A stretch of DNA of 5,223 nucleotides, from positions 1 through 5,223 of the forward strand of contig JAFYUD010000002.1 of the NCBI GenBank assembly GCA_017549665.1. The letters are read 5' to 3'. The translations under genes were made by a program, and so were the position numbers. The DNA is from Clostridia bacterium. Lineage in GTDB: Bacteria; Bacillota_A; Clostridia; Oscillospirales; Acutalibacteraceae. The notes under the pieces are model-generated. The model had not been told where the DNA came from and did no database searches. It saw nothing but the letters and a program-made list of their open reading frames with translations. Shown here piece by piece: positions 1 to 5,223 of this stretch (position 1 is the first letter of the stretch; each line of letters begins with the position of its first letter).

Positions 1-1
1 A

Positions 2-922
2 GAATGGAATTCAGAAAATAATGAATGGGCAGCAGGGGAGACAGACGGAATGAAAGTCTACGGCTGTAATTCCTGCGGCGGTGAAATTGTTGCCGATGAA
101 ACAACAGGTGCCACAAGCTGTCCTTACTGCGGAAATCCCGTCGTTATGAAAGGTCAGTTTGAAGGTGCTCTGCGTCCCAATCTTGTCATTCCTTTCAAAT
201 ATGATAAGAAAGCGGCAAAAGAAGCTCTTAAAAAGCACATAGCAACAAAAAAATTTGTTCCTGCAGCTTTCAAAGACGAAAATCACATTGATGAAATCAA
301 GGGTGTATATGTTCCTCATTGGCTTTTCACTTGCGATGCTCAGACGGGCATCAGTTACAAGGCACAGAGAGTCAGAACGTGGGCAGACAGTAACTATACC
401 TACACAGAAACATCACACTTCAATGTTTTCAGAGGCGGTAATCTGAGTTTTGATAATATTCCCGTTGACGGCTCAACAAAAATGCCCGATGACCTTATGG
501 AATCAATCGAGCCTTTCAATATAAACGAAGCACTTGATTTCAACACAGCTTATCTTGCAGGTTATCTTGCCGATAAATACGATGTTGATGCAGATTCAAG
601 TATTCACAGAGCAAATGAGCGAATCAGAAACAGCGCTGCAGAAACTTTCCGTGATACAGTTCAGGGTTACACAAGCGTTGTGACCGAAAATATGAACCTT
701 AATATCGCAAACGGTACATACAGATATGCACTTTACCCCGTATGGATTCTCAATACGGACTGGAAAGGAAAAAAATACACCTTTGCCATGAATGGTCAGA
801 CAGGTAAATTTGTAGGTGATATCCCCACAGACAACAAAAAAATCAATAAGCTTTCTCTACTTTACGGAGCTGCACTCGGTGTTGTGATTTATGCCGTCAG
901 ATGGCTTATTGAACTGTTGTAA
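2..922 (+). CDS. Zinc-ribbon (TFIIB-type) putative tail-anchored membrane protein, 5'-truncated by window edge
   Basis: This is the C-terminal part of a zinc-ribbon protein of unknown biochemical role. The frame is open to the left edge: 16 codons precede the ATG at 50, and they read like the family's Trp/Glu-rich linker, so I treat ATG 50 as internal. Family members normally carry another zinc ribbon further upstream. Numbering from ATG 50, a ribbon of CxxC-x14-CxxC type is formed by C6, C9, C24 and C27, followed by the family-typical CPYCGNPVVMKGQF stretch and a conserved IPFKYDKKAAKEALKKH segment. A long soluble region follows, with a hydrophobic segment at about residues 268-287 at the extreme C-terminus. 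That suggests a cytosolic body with a membrane tail (inference). The stop at 920-922 overlaps the ribosome binding site of the TPM gene, so the two are an operon. The family assignment is fairly sure; the function is not known. Confidence 0.88.
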   Translation, partial: EWNSENNEWAAGETDGMKVYGCNSCGGEIVADETTGATSCPYCGNPVVMKGQFEGALRPNLVIPFKYDKKAAKEALKKHIATKKFVPAAFKDENHIDEIKGVYVPHWLFTCDAQTGISYKAQRVRTWADSNYTYTETSHFNVFRGGNLSFDNIPVDGSTKMPDDLMESIEPFNINEALDFNTAYLAGYLADKYDVDADSSIHRANERIRNSAAETFRDTVQGYTSVVTENMNLNIANGTYRYALYPVWILNTDWKGKKYTFAMNGQTGKFVGDIPTDNKKINKLSLLYGAALGVVIYAVRWLIELL

Positions 923-929
923 GGAGGTG
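921..929 (+). promoter_or_regulatory. Strong Shine-Dalgarno overlapping the upstream stop codon
   Basis: AAGGAGGTG is a near-complete match to the 16S rRNA anti-Shine-Dalgarno and lies 6 nt before ATG 936. Its first two bases are the last two of the TAA at 920-922. This decides the start of the TPM gene (936 rather than the in-frame ATG at 891, which lies inside the upstream gene) and suggests translational coupling. Confidence 0.9.
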
Positions 930-935
930 CCGATA

Positions 936-1706
936 ATGAATAAACATATTTTTTCAGTTTTAACAGCACTTCTTATGTGTGTTTCACTTTCAGTTTTTGC
1001 TTCTGCTTATGAAAACAATGACAGAACGCTGAGTCTTGTTGAAGACTATGCAGACCTTCTGACTGATGAAGAAGAAGCAGAGCTTGATATGAAACTCAAT
1101 GCATTCAGCGAAGAATTTGAAATGGAAATCGCAGTAGTCACAATAAATGACCTTGAAGGCAGAACATCTATGGAATATGCCGATGATTTTTATGATTACA
1201 ACGGCTACGGCTACGGTGAAAACGATGACGGACTTCTTGCATTGTATGTTGACGGTCCTGCAGGTGAAAGAGAAATATGGATAACAACCCACGGTAAGGC
1301 AATCAGCAAAATAACAGATGTCGATATTGATTACATAACCGATGTTATGATTATGTATCTTTCGGACGGTAACTATGCGTGGGCTTTTAATGCATTTGTT
1401 GATGAAACAATAAGCGTGGTTCAGGTCAGTGTGTCACTTATATGGATTCCGCTGAGTTTTGCAATAGGATTCGCAGTTATTTTCTTTATTCTTAAAACTA
1501 TTGCTTCGGCAAATAAATCGGTTGCAAGAAAAGTTGATGCAAGGGACTATGTCAGAAACGGCAGTATGATTGTGACAGACAGTTATGATAATTTTCTGTT
1601 CAATAATGTGACCCGTGTGGCAAGACCCAAAAATACATCTTCGGGAAGCTCAACACACACAAGCTCATCGGGAAGAAGTCACGGTGGCGGCGGAAAGAGA
1701 TTCTGA
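936..1706 (+). CDS. TPM-domain (TLP18.3/Psb32/MOLO-1) secreted membrane protein
   Basis: This 256-residue protein has a signal peptide of about residues 1-24, with a Lys/His-containing start, a hydrophobic core and an Ala-Ser-Ala cleavage site. The TPM domain follows at about residues 32-155. Family marks are the opening LVEDYADLLTDEEEAEL, the NGYGYGENDDGLLALYV segment, and IWITTHGKA before an Asp-rich helix. A transmembrane helix lies at about 167-187. It is followed by Lys/Arg-rich sequence, so by the positive-inside rule the tail of about 70 residues should be cytosolic. The tail ends in a Ser-rich stretch and SHGGGGKRF, a Gly-rich ending common in this family. The TPM domain should face outside. 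Proposed TPM roles (phosphatase in plants, membrane protein quality control) cannot be assigned from sequence here. It is the last gene of an operon with the zinc-ribbon gene. Two in-frame stops (TGA TAA) end it. Confidence 0.88.
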   Translation: MNKHIFSVLTALLMCVSLSVFASAYENNDRTLSLVEDYADLLTDEEEAELDMKLNAFSEEFEMEIAVVTINDLEGRTSMEYADDFYDYNGYGYGENDDGLLALYVDGPAGEREIWITTHGKAISKITDVDIDYITDVMIMYLSDGNYAWAFNAFVDETISVVQVSVSLIWIPLSFAIGFAVIFFILKTIASANKSVARKVDARDYVRNGSMIVTDSYDNFLFNNVTRVARPKNTSSGSSTHTSSSGRSHGGGGKRF

Positions 1707-1707
1707 T

Positions 1708-1740
1708 AAAAAAATCCTTCTGAAAAGAAGGATTTTTTTT
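1708..1740 (+). terminator. Rho-independent terminator of the zinc-ribbon/TPM operon
   Basis: AAAAAAATCCTTCT at 1708-1721 pairs fully with the sequence at 1726-1739 around a GAAA tetraloop (1722-1725), giving a 14-bp stem whose 3' arm ends in a T8 tract. The core ATCCTTCT/AGAAGGAT is a perfect inverted repeat. Because an A-tract flanks the other side, it could also terminate minus-strand transcription. It begins 2 nt after the TPM stop codon. Confidence 0.93.
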
Positions 1741-1814
1741 AATACCGAGGTTTACAAAAGGCTATGTTGTGAAGATTAACAAAAAATCAATCCTTTTTTC
1801 TGCAATATGTCGTA

Positions 1815-1843
1815 TTGACGGAATTTCAAAATAATGGTATATT
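1815..1843 (+). promoter_or_regulatory. Probable SigA-type promoter for the surface-protein gene
   Basis: TTGACG at 1815-1820 is followed by 17 nt and TATATT at 1838-1843. A TG at 1835-1836 makes an extended -10 element. Transcription would begin near 1850, leaving a leader of roughly 155-160 nt. A perfect TATAAT at 1851-1856 is an alternative -10, but no good -35 hexamer lies 16-18 nt before it. Both arrangements are read by eye only. Confidence 0.6.
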
Positions 1844-1915
1844 TATGATGTATAATTTTATTGTTATGTTTTTACTGTTATTTTATAAAATCAATCTTAT
1901 TACATCGGGCATATT

Positions 1916-1947
1916 GGAGGTCAGATATGCGTAAAAAAGATTGCTGA
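1916..1947 (+). other. Leader mini-ORF with strong ribosome binding site (possible leader peptide or frameshifted small gene)
   Basis: GGAGG at 1916-1920 stands 6 nt before ATG 1927, an ideal arrangement. The ORF encodes only MRKKDC and stops at TGA 1945-1947. It contains an A6 run (1933-1938). The +1 frame after the run stays open through 1937-2005 and ends at TAA 2006-2008, which overlaps the ATG of the surface-protein gene (TAATG). One fewer A would give a 26-residue ORF fully coupled to that gene. This could be a leader peptide, programmed frameshifting, a decayed small gene, or chance. Confidence 0.25.
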
Positions 1948-1993
1948 TTATGAAAAAACAGTACACGGCGGTAAATCCGCAAACTTCTATCAC

Positions 1994-1997
1994 GGAG
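1994..1997 (+). promoter_or_regulatory. Ribosome binding site of the surface-protein gene
   Basis: GGAG within GGAGATGAT lies 10 nt before ATG 2008. The distance is slightly long and the match weaker than at the mini-ORF. It fixes the start, because the residues after ATG 2008 at once form a good signal peptide and no earlier in-frame start has a better site. The bases ATCA (1989-1992) and TGAT (1999-2002) could pair and place the site in a loop. Confidence 0.65.
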
Positions 1998-2007
1998 ATG
2001 ATTGTTA

Positions 2008-2112
2008 ATGAAGAATAACTTTAAAAAATTCTTATCAGTTTTTCTTGCAGTTGTAATGGTGGCAGGTATTGTGCCTTTCAGCGGCTTTATAGCTCCCATT
2101 GAGGCTTCTGCG
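2008..2112 (+). other. Signal peptide of the surface protein
   Basis: The first 35 residues show a Lys-rich n-region (K2, K6, K7), a long hydrophobic core running through [15 protein letters not shown], and a small-residue cleavage region, Ala33-Ser34-Ala35, followed by a Ser/Ala-rich stretch. This is a standard Sec signal without a lipobox Cys, so the protein is secreted rather than a lipoprotein. Confidence 0.88.
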
Positions 2113-5100
2113 GCTTCTTCAGCAACTTATGACAAGGAATATTACACAGGCGGAGCTTCATTCTCCACTGATGTCGCTGTCGGTGCAAGACAGTATCAGA
2201 TTGCCACTGGCGGTAGAGAAGATGCCGCAAAAGGGTACCTGACAAATGCCGGCTTTACCGTAATGGGTAAGGACGTCAATGCCGGATGTTCAAAGTCAAA
2301 TAAAAAGTATTACTATACTCATCTTGGTTACAAGCTCGGTACAGATGAAAAGAATGCTATCCGTGCGGTTGCTTTCTATAATGCAGGTGATGCACCTTCA
2401 TCAATCAACTACACAATCAACGGCCATAGTTGTACATTCTATCCCGTTACGACATCTTTTGTTGACAGCGGTTCAAGCACAGGATCTGTTTTCGACCTTA
2501 ACAAGGGTGTCGGCGGTGATACAATTTATATGTATTACACTAAGGACCCCAATGCAGGTCCTCCCATGACAAGCCTTGAATATGGTACAAATGCAACTGT
2601 TTCAGGTCAGACTATGGGTGTATGGCTCAACGGAAGCGGTTCTGCTGACCTTAACGCAGGTGCCGGCGGTGACTATATCTATATTTCATTCAAGACAACA
2701 GGTACAGAAGTTGACACTTCTGCACTTCACACTGCAATCACAACAGCAGACAGTCTTCTTGCAAATTCAGCAAACTATGTATCTGTTGACGCACTTCAGA
2801 CAGCAGTAAACACAGGTAAGGCTATTGTAAACGATTACAATGCAGACGGTCTTTCTGCAAGTTATAACCAGACTGCTATCACTGATGCTGCAAACGCAAT
2901 CAACAGTGCAATCAATGCTCTTCAGACAACTGTTACTCTCAACGGTAACGGCGGTACTGTTTCAGCATCATCATTCAATGTTACAGTAGGCTCTGCAACA
3001 ACAGTAAATTATAATGTTTCATCATACACAGCATCACGCACAGGCTACACATTCAAGGGCTGGGCAACTTCAGCTTCTGCAACAAGCGGTTCAACATCAA
3101 CTGTTTCAGCAGGCCTTAAGCCCACTCTCTACGCTGTATGGGAAGCAAACACATACACAGTTGTATTTGATAACCTTATTGATTTCAGCAAGTGGAATAC
3201 TTCAGGTGCAGGCAACGGCGTTATTAGCAATGTCGGTGACGGCGGATTCACACTTACATCAAATGACGGTGTAGGCGAAGCTACATCCGAATCACCTCTT
3301 TTCCCTGTAACTGCAGGTGAAAAGTATGTTGTTGATATTGATTTTGAAGGCAACAACTGGGACGTTTATATCTTCTTCTATGATGCAAATACACAGTCAG
3401 GTCTCGGTATTGACTTTGCTGACGGCCCCGACAGAAGATTCTCTTCAAGCGGTGTAGGTAACTTTGATGAAAACGGCAACGGTGTCTTCACAGCTCCCGC
3501 AGGTGCTGTAAGAGCTGTTATCCGTGTTGACGCAAACGGCTCAAACAATGCTGTTACATTCAAAAATATCAAGGTTTATAAGCAGGGTACTGTTGAAGAC
3601 GGTGTTTCATTCACAGATTCTCAGACAGTAACATATGACAGTACATACGCTACTCTTCCCACTCCTACAAAGCCTGATTACAGATTTATCGGATGGTATA
3701 AGGCAGACGGTACTCAGATTAAAGATTCTGATACAGTAAAAATTACAGATACACTTTATGTTACTTCAAAGTGGGAACCTCTCGGCTATACAGTAATATG
3801 GAAAAACTGGGACGGCACAGTTCTTGAAACTGATGAAAAGGTTGCTCCCGGAACAACTCCCACATATAACGGTGCAACACCTGAAAAGGCAGCAGATGTT
3901 CAGTTCACTTATACATTTGATAAGTGGTCACCCTCAGTTTCAGCAGTTACAGGTAATGTTGAATACACAGCTCAGTTCAAGGCAACTGAAATCAACTACA
4001 CAATCACATGGAAAAACTGGGACGGTACTACTCTTGAAACCGATACAGTCAATTATGGTGATGCAATTTCTTACGACGGTGCAACACCCACAAAGGCTGC
4101 TACAGCTCAGTATACATTTACATTTGACAAGTGGTCACCCGATGTTGCAGCAACAGTAACAGGTAATGCAACATATACAGCTCAGTTCAAAGAAACCACA
4201 AATACATATACAGTAAAATGGGAAAACTATGACGGAACAGAGCTTGAAAAGGACGAAAATGTTCCTTACGGCACAACACCTTCATATAACGGTTCAACTC
4301 CCGTCAAGCCCGGTAATGCTCAGTTTACTTATACATTTGACAAGTGGACACCTGTTGTTTCAATGGTAACAGAAGATGTTACTTATAAAGCAACATTCAC
4401 AGAAACAACAAATGCTTACACAGTTACCTGGAAGAATGAAGACGGTACAGTTCTTGAAACAGACAAAAATGTTCCTTACGGCACAACACCTTCTTATGAC
4501 AGTGCTACACCTTACAAGGCTCCCACAGCACAGTATTCATACGCATTCAAGGAATGGACTCCCGAAGTTTCATCCGTAACAGGTGACGCAACATACACAG
4601 CTACATTCACAGAAATTCTCAACAAGTACACAGTAACATGGGTCAACTACGATGGTACTGTTCTTGAAACAGATAAGAATGTTCCTTACGGCACAGAACC
4701 CGAATACAACGGCGCAGAACCCACAAAGCCCTCAACAGCTCAGTATTCATATACTTTTGCAGGTTGGGAACCCACAGTAAGTGAGGTTGAAGGCAACATC
4801 ACTTACACAGCAACATTCACAGAAACACTCAGAACATATACTGTTACCTGGAAGAATGAAGACGGCACAGTTCTTGAAACTGATGAAAATGTTCCTTACG
4901 GCACAGTACCTTCTTATGATGGTGCAGAAGCTACAAAGGAAGCAACTGTTCAGTATTCTTACAAGTTTGATAAGTGGTCACCCGAAGTTGTTGCAGTTTC
5001 AGGTGATGCAACATATGTTGCTACATTCACAGCAACCGTAAATGAATACACGGTAACATTCAAGAATGAAGACGGCACAGTCCTTCAGTCAGGCAAGGTT

Positions 5101-5223
5101 GCATACGGCACAACACCTGCATATACAGGTGAAACACCCGAAAAGGCTGCAACTGCTCAGTATACATACACATTTGATAAGTGGTCACCCGCAATTGCTC
5201 CCGTTTCAGGTGAAGCAACATAC
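2008..5223 (+). CDS. Large secreted multidomain repeat protein (adhesin-like, InlB B/Flg_new repeats), 3'-truncated by window end
   Basis: The reading frame has no stop from ATG 2008 to the window end, giving 1072 codons with the C-terminus missing. Order by residue: signal peptide 1-35; three-fold DLNxGxGG beta-prism-like domain 82-231; FIVAR-like helices 235-307; Flg_new repeat 308-380; jelly-roll carbohydrate-binding-like domain about 389-525, inside or abutting a second Flg_new repeat (strand TYTVVF 382-387, remainder 533-589); then seven 70-residue repeats starting at 594, 664, 734, 804, 874, 944 and 1014. The only cysteines in the mature part are C94 and C142. The sequence is rich in Thr, Ala and Asp, as is usual for extracellular stalk proteins. 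Related repeats occur in Listeria internalin B and in many clostridial surface proteins. The likely role is adhesion or glycan binding at the cell surface (inference). No anchor (LPXTG, SLH) or dockerin is visible; one may lie downstream. Confidence 0.9.
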   Translation, partial: MKNNFKKFLSVFLAVVMVAGIVPFSGFIAPIEASAASSATYDKEYYTGGASFSTDVAVGARQYQIATGGREDAAKGYLTNAGFTVMGKDVNAGCSKSNKKYYYTHLGYKLGTDEKNAIRAVAFYNAGDAPSSINYTINGHSCTFYPVTTSFVDSGSSTGSVFDLNKGVGGDTIYMYYTKDPNAGPPMTSLEYGTNATVSGQTMGVWLNGSGSADLNAGAGGDYIYISFKTTGTEVDTSALHTAITTADSLLANSANYVSVDALQTAVNTGKAIVNDYNADGLSASYNQTAITDAANAINSAINALQTTVTLNGNGGTVSASSFNVTVGSATTVNYNVSSYTASRTGYTFKGWATSASATSGSTSTVSAGLKPTLYAVWEANTYTVVFDNLIDFSKWNTSGAGNGVISNVGDGGFTLTSNDGVGEATSESPLFPVTAGEKYVVDIDFEGNNWDVYIFFYDANTQSGLGIDFADGPDRRFSSSGVGNFDENGNGVFTAPAGAVRAVIRVDANGSNNAVTFKNIKVYKQGTVEDGVSFTDSQTVTYDSTYATLPTPTKPDYRFIGWYKADGTQIKDSDTVKITDTLYVTSKWEPLGYTVIWKNWDGTVLETDEKVAPGTTPTYNGATPEKAADVQFTYTFDKWSPSVSAVTGNVEYTAQFKATEINYTITWKNWDGTTLETDTVNYGDAISYDGATPTKAATAQYTFTFDKWSPDVAATVTGNATYTAQFKETTNTYTVKWENYDGTELEKDENVPYGTTPSYNGSTPVKPGNAQFTYTFDKWTPVVSMVTEDVTYKATFTETTNAYTVTWKNEDGTVLETDKNVPYGTTPSYDSATPYKAPTAQYSYAFKEWTPEVSSVTGDATYTATFTEILNKYTVTWVNYDGTVLETDKNVPYGTEPEYNGAEPTKPSTAQYSYTFAGWEPTVSEVEGNITYTATFTETLRTYTVTWKNEDGTVLETDENVPYGTVPSYDGAEATKEATVQYSYKFDKWSPEVVAVSGDATYVATFTATVNEYTVTFKNEDGTVLQSGKVAYGTTPAYTGETPEKAATAQYTYTFDKWSPAIAPVSGEATY
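2251..2700 (+). other. Three-fold beta-prism-like (MABP-like) N-terminal domain
   Basis: Residues 82-231 contain three copies of an Asp-(Val/Leu)-Asn motif leading into a Tyr-rich strand: DVNAGC at 89-94 followed by [17 protein letters not shown] at 163-170 followed by [10 protein letters not shown]; and DLNAGAGG at 214-221 followed by DYIYISFKT. After the first two strands comes a segment of (A)I/M-T/R-type (NAIRAVAF and PPMTSLEY). This three-fold pattern resembles the MABP beta-prism family as I know it. The first copy has lost the Gly-Gly and carries C94, one of two cysteines. MABP relatives bind membranes; a ligand cannot be inferred here. Confidence 0.5.
2710..2928 (+). other. FIVAR-like helical segment
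   Basis: Residues 235-307 are Ala/Asn/Leu-rich and predicted helical. They show the FIVAR pattern of an opening [13 protein letters not shown] helix, a central [11 protein letters not shown] segment, and a closing helix with [15 protein letters not shown] modules are spacers or ligand-binding parts in Gram-positive surface and carbohydrate-active proteins. The assignment is by pattern only. Confidence 0.6.
2929..3147 (+). other. Flg_new / Listeria-Bacteroides repeat, first copy
   Basis: Residues 308-380 carry the hallmarks of the family: [11 protein letters not shown] at the start, a central [11 protein letters not shown], and a final LYAVWEA. The Gly-Gly after the first strand, the GYxFxGW core and the terminal LYAxW are the usual conserved positions of Flg_new repeats. 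Confidence 0.8.
3172..3582 (+). other. Carbohydrate-binding-module-like jelly-roll domain
   Basis: Residues about 389-525 open with NLIDFSKWN, contain FTLTSND, a strand pair [13 protein letters not shown], a hydrophobic DVYIFFYD, and end with [10 protein letters not shown]. This beta-sandwich layout, with an ending in (F)xNIxVY, is seen in many CBM4/9/16-like sugar-binding modules. Several aromatics (W396, W360, F366, Y367) could take part in ligand binding. The exact CBM family is not assignable by eye. Confidence 0.55.
3604..3774 (+). other. Flg_new repeat, second copy, separated from its first strand
   Basis: Residues 533-589 match the rear part of a Flg_new repeat: [18 protein letters not shown], then [12 protein letters not shown], then a terminal LYVTSKW. 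The normal opening strand with NGG is missing directly before it. A matching strand, TYTVVF, occurs at 382-387, before the jelly-roll domain. Confidence 0.7.
3787..5223 (+). repeat. Tandem array of seven 210-nt (70-residue) surface repeats
   Basis: Units begin at 3787, 3997, 4207, 4417, 4627, 4837 and 5047, exactly 210 nt apart with no net indels; the last is cut at 59 residues. Each starts with Y-T-V/I-T-W/F then a [15 protein letters not shown] segment, [10 protein letters not shown], a QYxYTFDKW core, and ends [27 protein letters not shown] is identical in units 3 to 6 (4261, 4471, 4681, 4891). The units look like beta-grasp-type InlB B/MucBP-like modules that would form a rod holding the N-terminal domains away from the cell. 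Confidence 0.95.

Larger units (their letters stand above)
1741..2007. other. Intergenic region: promoter and leader of the large surface-protein gene
   Basis: This AT-rich stretch separates the operon terminator from the surface-protein gene. It holds the promoter at 1815-1843, the mini-ORF at 1927-1947 and the ribosome binding site at 1994-1997. A 10-nt direct repeat, AAAATCAATC, occurs at 1783-1792 and 1887-1896, one copy upstream of and one downstream of the promoter. A small GC stem, GCGG at 1968-1971 with CCGC at 1977-1980, lies in the leader. I compared the leader by eye with the GEMM-I cyclic-di-GMP riboswitch and did not find its conserved core. No tRNA, rRNA or recognisable riboswitch was seen. 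Confidence 0.6.

Noticed and set aside
50..52. ATG 50 as the true start of the zinc-ribbon gene, with GGGGAG at 35-40 as its ribosome binding site
   Set aside because: The frame is open to the window edge and the preceding residues (EW...NNEWAAGETDG) resemble the conserved linker of longer family members, so the gene very probably begins upstream.
990..1292. Minus-strand ORF of 100 codons opposite the TPM gene, and a similar one at 11-319 opposite the zinc-ribbon gene
   Set aside because: Both are Cys/Phe-rich mirror translations of the well-supported plus-strand genes, with no start signals.
1781..1799. Second hairpin A6-TCAATCC-T6 downstream of the operon terminator
   Set aside because: Only six A-T pairs with no GC core, too weak for a terminator, and the strong hairpin at 1708-1740 already does the job.
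1901..2007. GEMM-I cyclic-di-GMP riboswitch in the leader
   Set aside because: The leader has a GGTAAATCC-like element and a short GC stem, but I could not find the conserved ACGCAAAGCC core or a second stem; an Infernal search with the Rfam models would decide.
1878..2099. Minus-strand ORF of 73 codons over the leader and signal-peptide region
   Set aside because: No ribosome binding site or recognisable product, and it overlaps the promoter leader and the convincing signal peptide on the plus strand.
3824..5041. Open frames of 60-110 codons in the +2 frame across the repeat array, Gln/Leu/His-rich
   Set aside because: They recur with the 210-nt repeat and arise from its codon pattern (ACA, GCA and TTC runs read out of frame); they have no ribosome binding sites and sit wholly inside the real frame.
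3787..5223. CRISPR-like or satellite non-coding repeat
   Set aside because: The 210-nt period is a multiple of three, stays open in one frame throughout and shows many synonymous third-position changes, so it is protein-coding repeat DNA.

Overview
The window looks like a chromosomal segment of a low-to-moderate GC gut Firmicute, most likely a Ruminococcus-like or other Oscillospiraceae clostridium. The evidence is strong AAGGAGG-type ribosome binding sites, a zinc-ribbon plus TPM-domain gene pair common in this group, Pro codons strongly biased to CCC, and a secreted protein built from Listeria-Bacteroides (Flg_new/InlB B-type) repeats. All supported genes are on the plus strand.

Left part (1-1740): the 3' portion of a gene for a zinc-ribbon, probably tail-anchored membrane protein is followed after 13 nt by a gene for a secreted/membrane TPM-domain protein. 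The second gene's Shine-Dalgarno overlaps the first gene's stop codon, so the two form a translationally linked operon end. A GAAA-loop hairpin with a long U-tract closes the operon.

Middle (1741-2007): intergenic DNA holding a good SigA-type promoter (TTGACG, 17 nt, TATATT with an extended -10) and an untranslated leader of roughly 155-160 nt. The leader contains a six-codon ORF behind a near-ideal GGAGG, which could be a leader peptide or the start of a frameshifted small gene.

Right part (2008-5223): the 5' 1072 codons of a very large secreted surface protein that runs off the window. In order it shows a signal peptide, a three-fold DLNxGxGG beta-prism-like (MABP-like) domain, a FIVAR-like helical segment, one Flg_new repeat, and a carbohydrate-binding-module-like jelly-roll that appears to sit inside a second Flg_new repeat. 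These are followed by seven tandem repeats of exactly 70 residues (six complete, the last cut by the window end). The protein is probably an adhesin or a sugar-binding stalk. Its C-terminal anchor or catalytic domain would lie beyond the window. I see no RNA gene, CRISPR array, transposon or defence system here.
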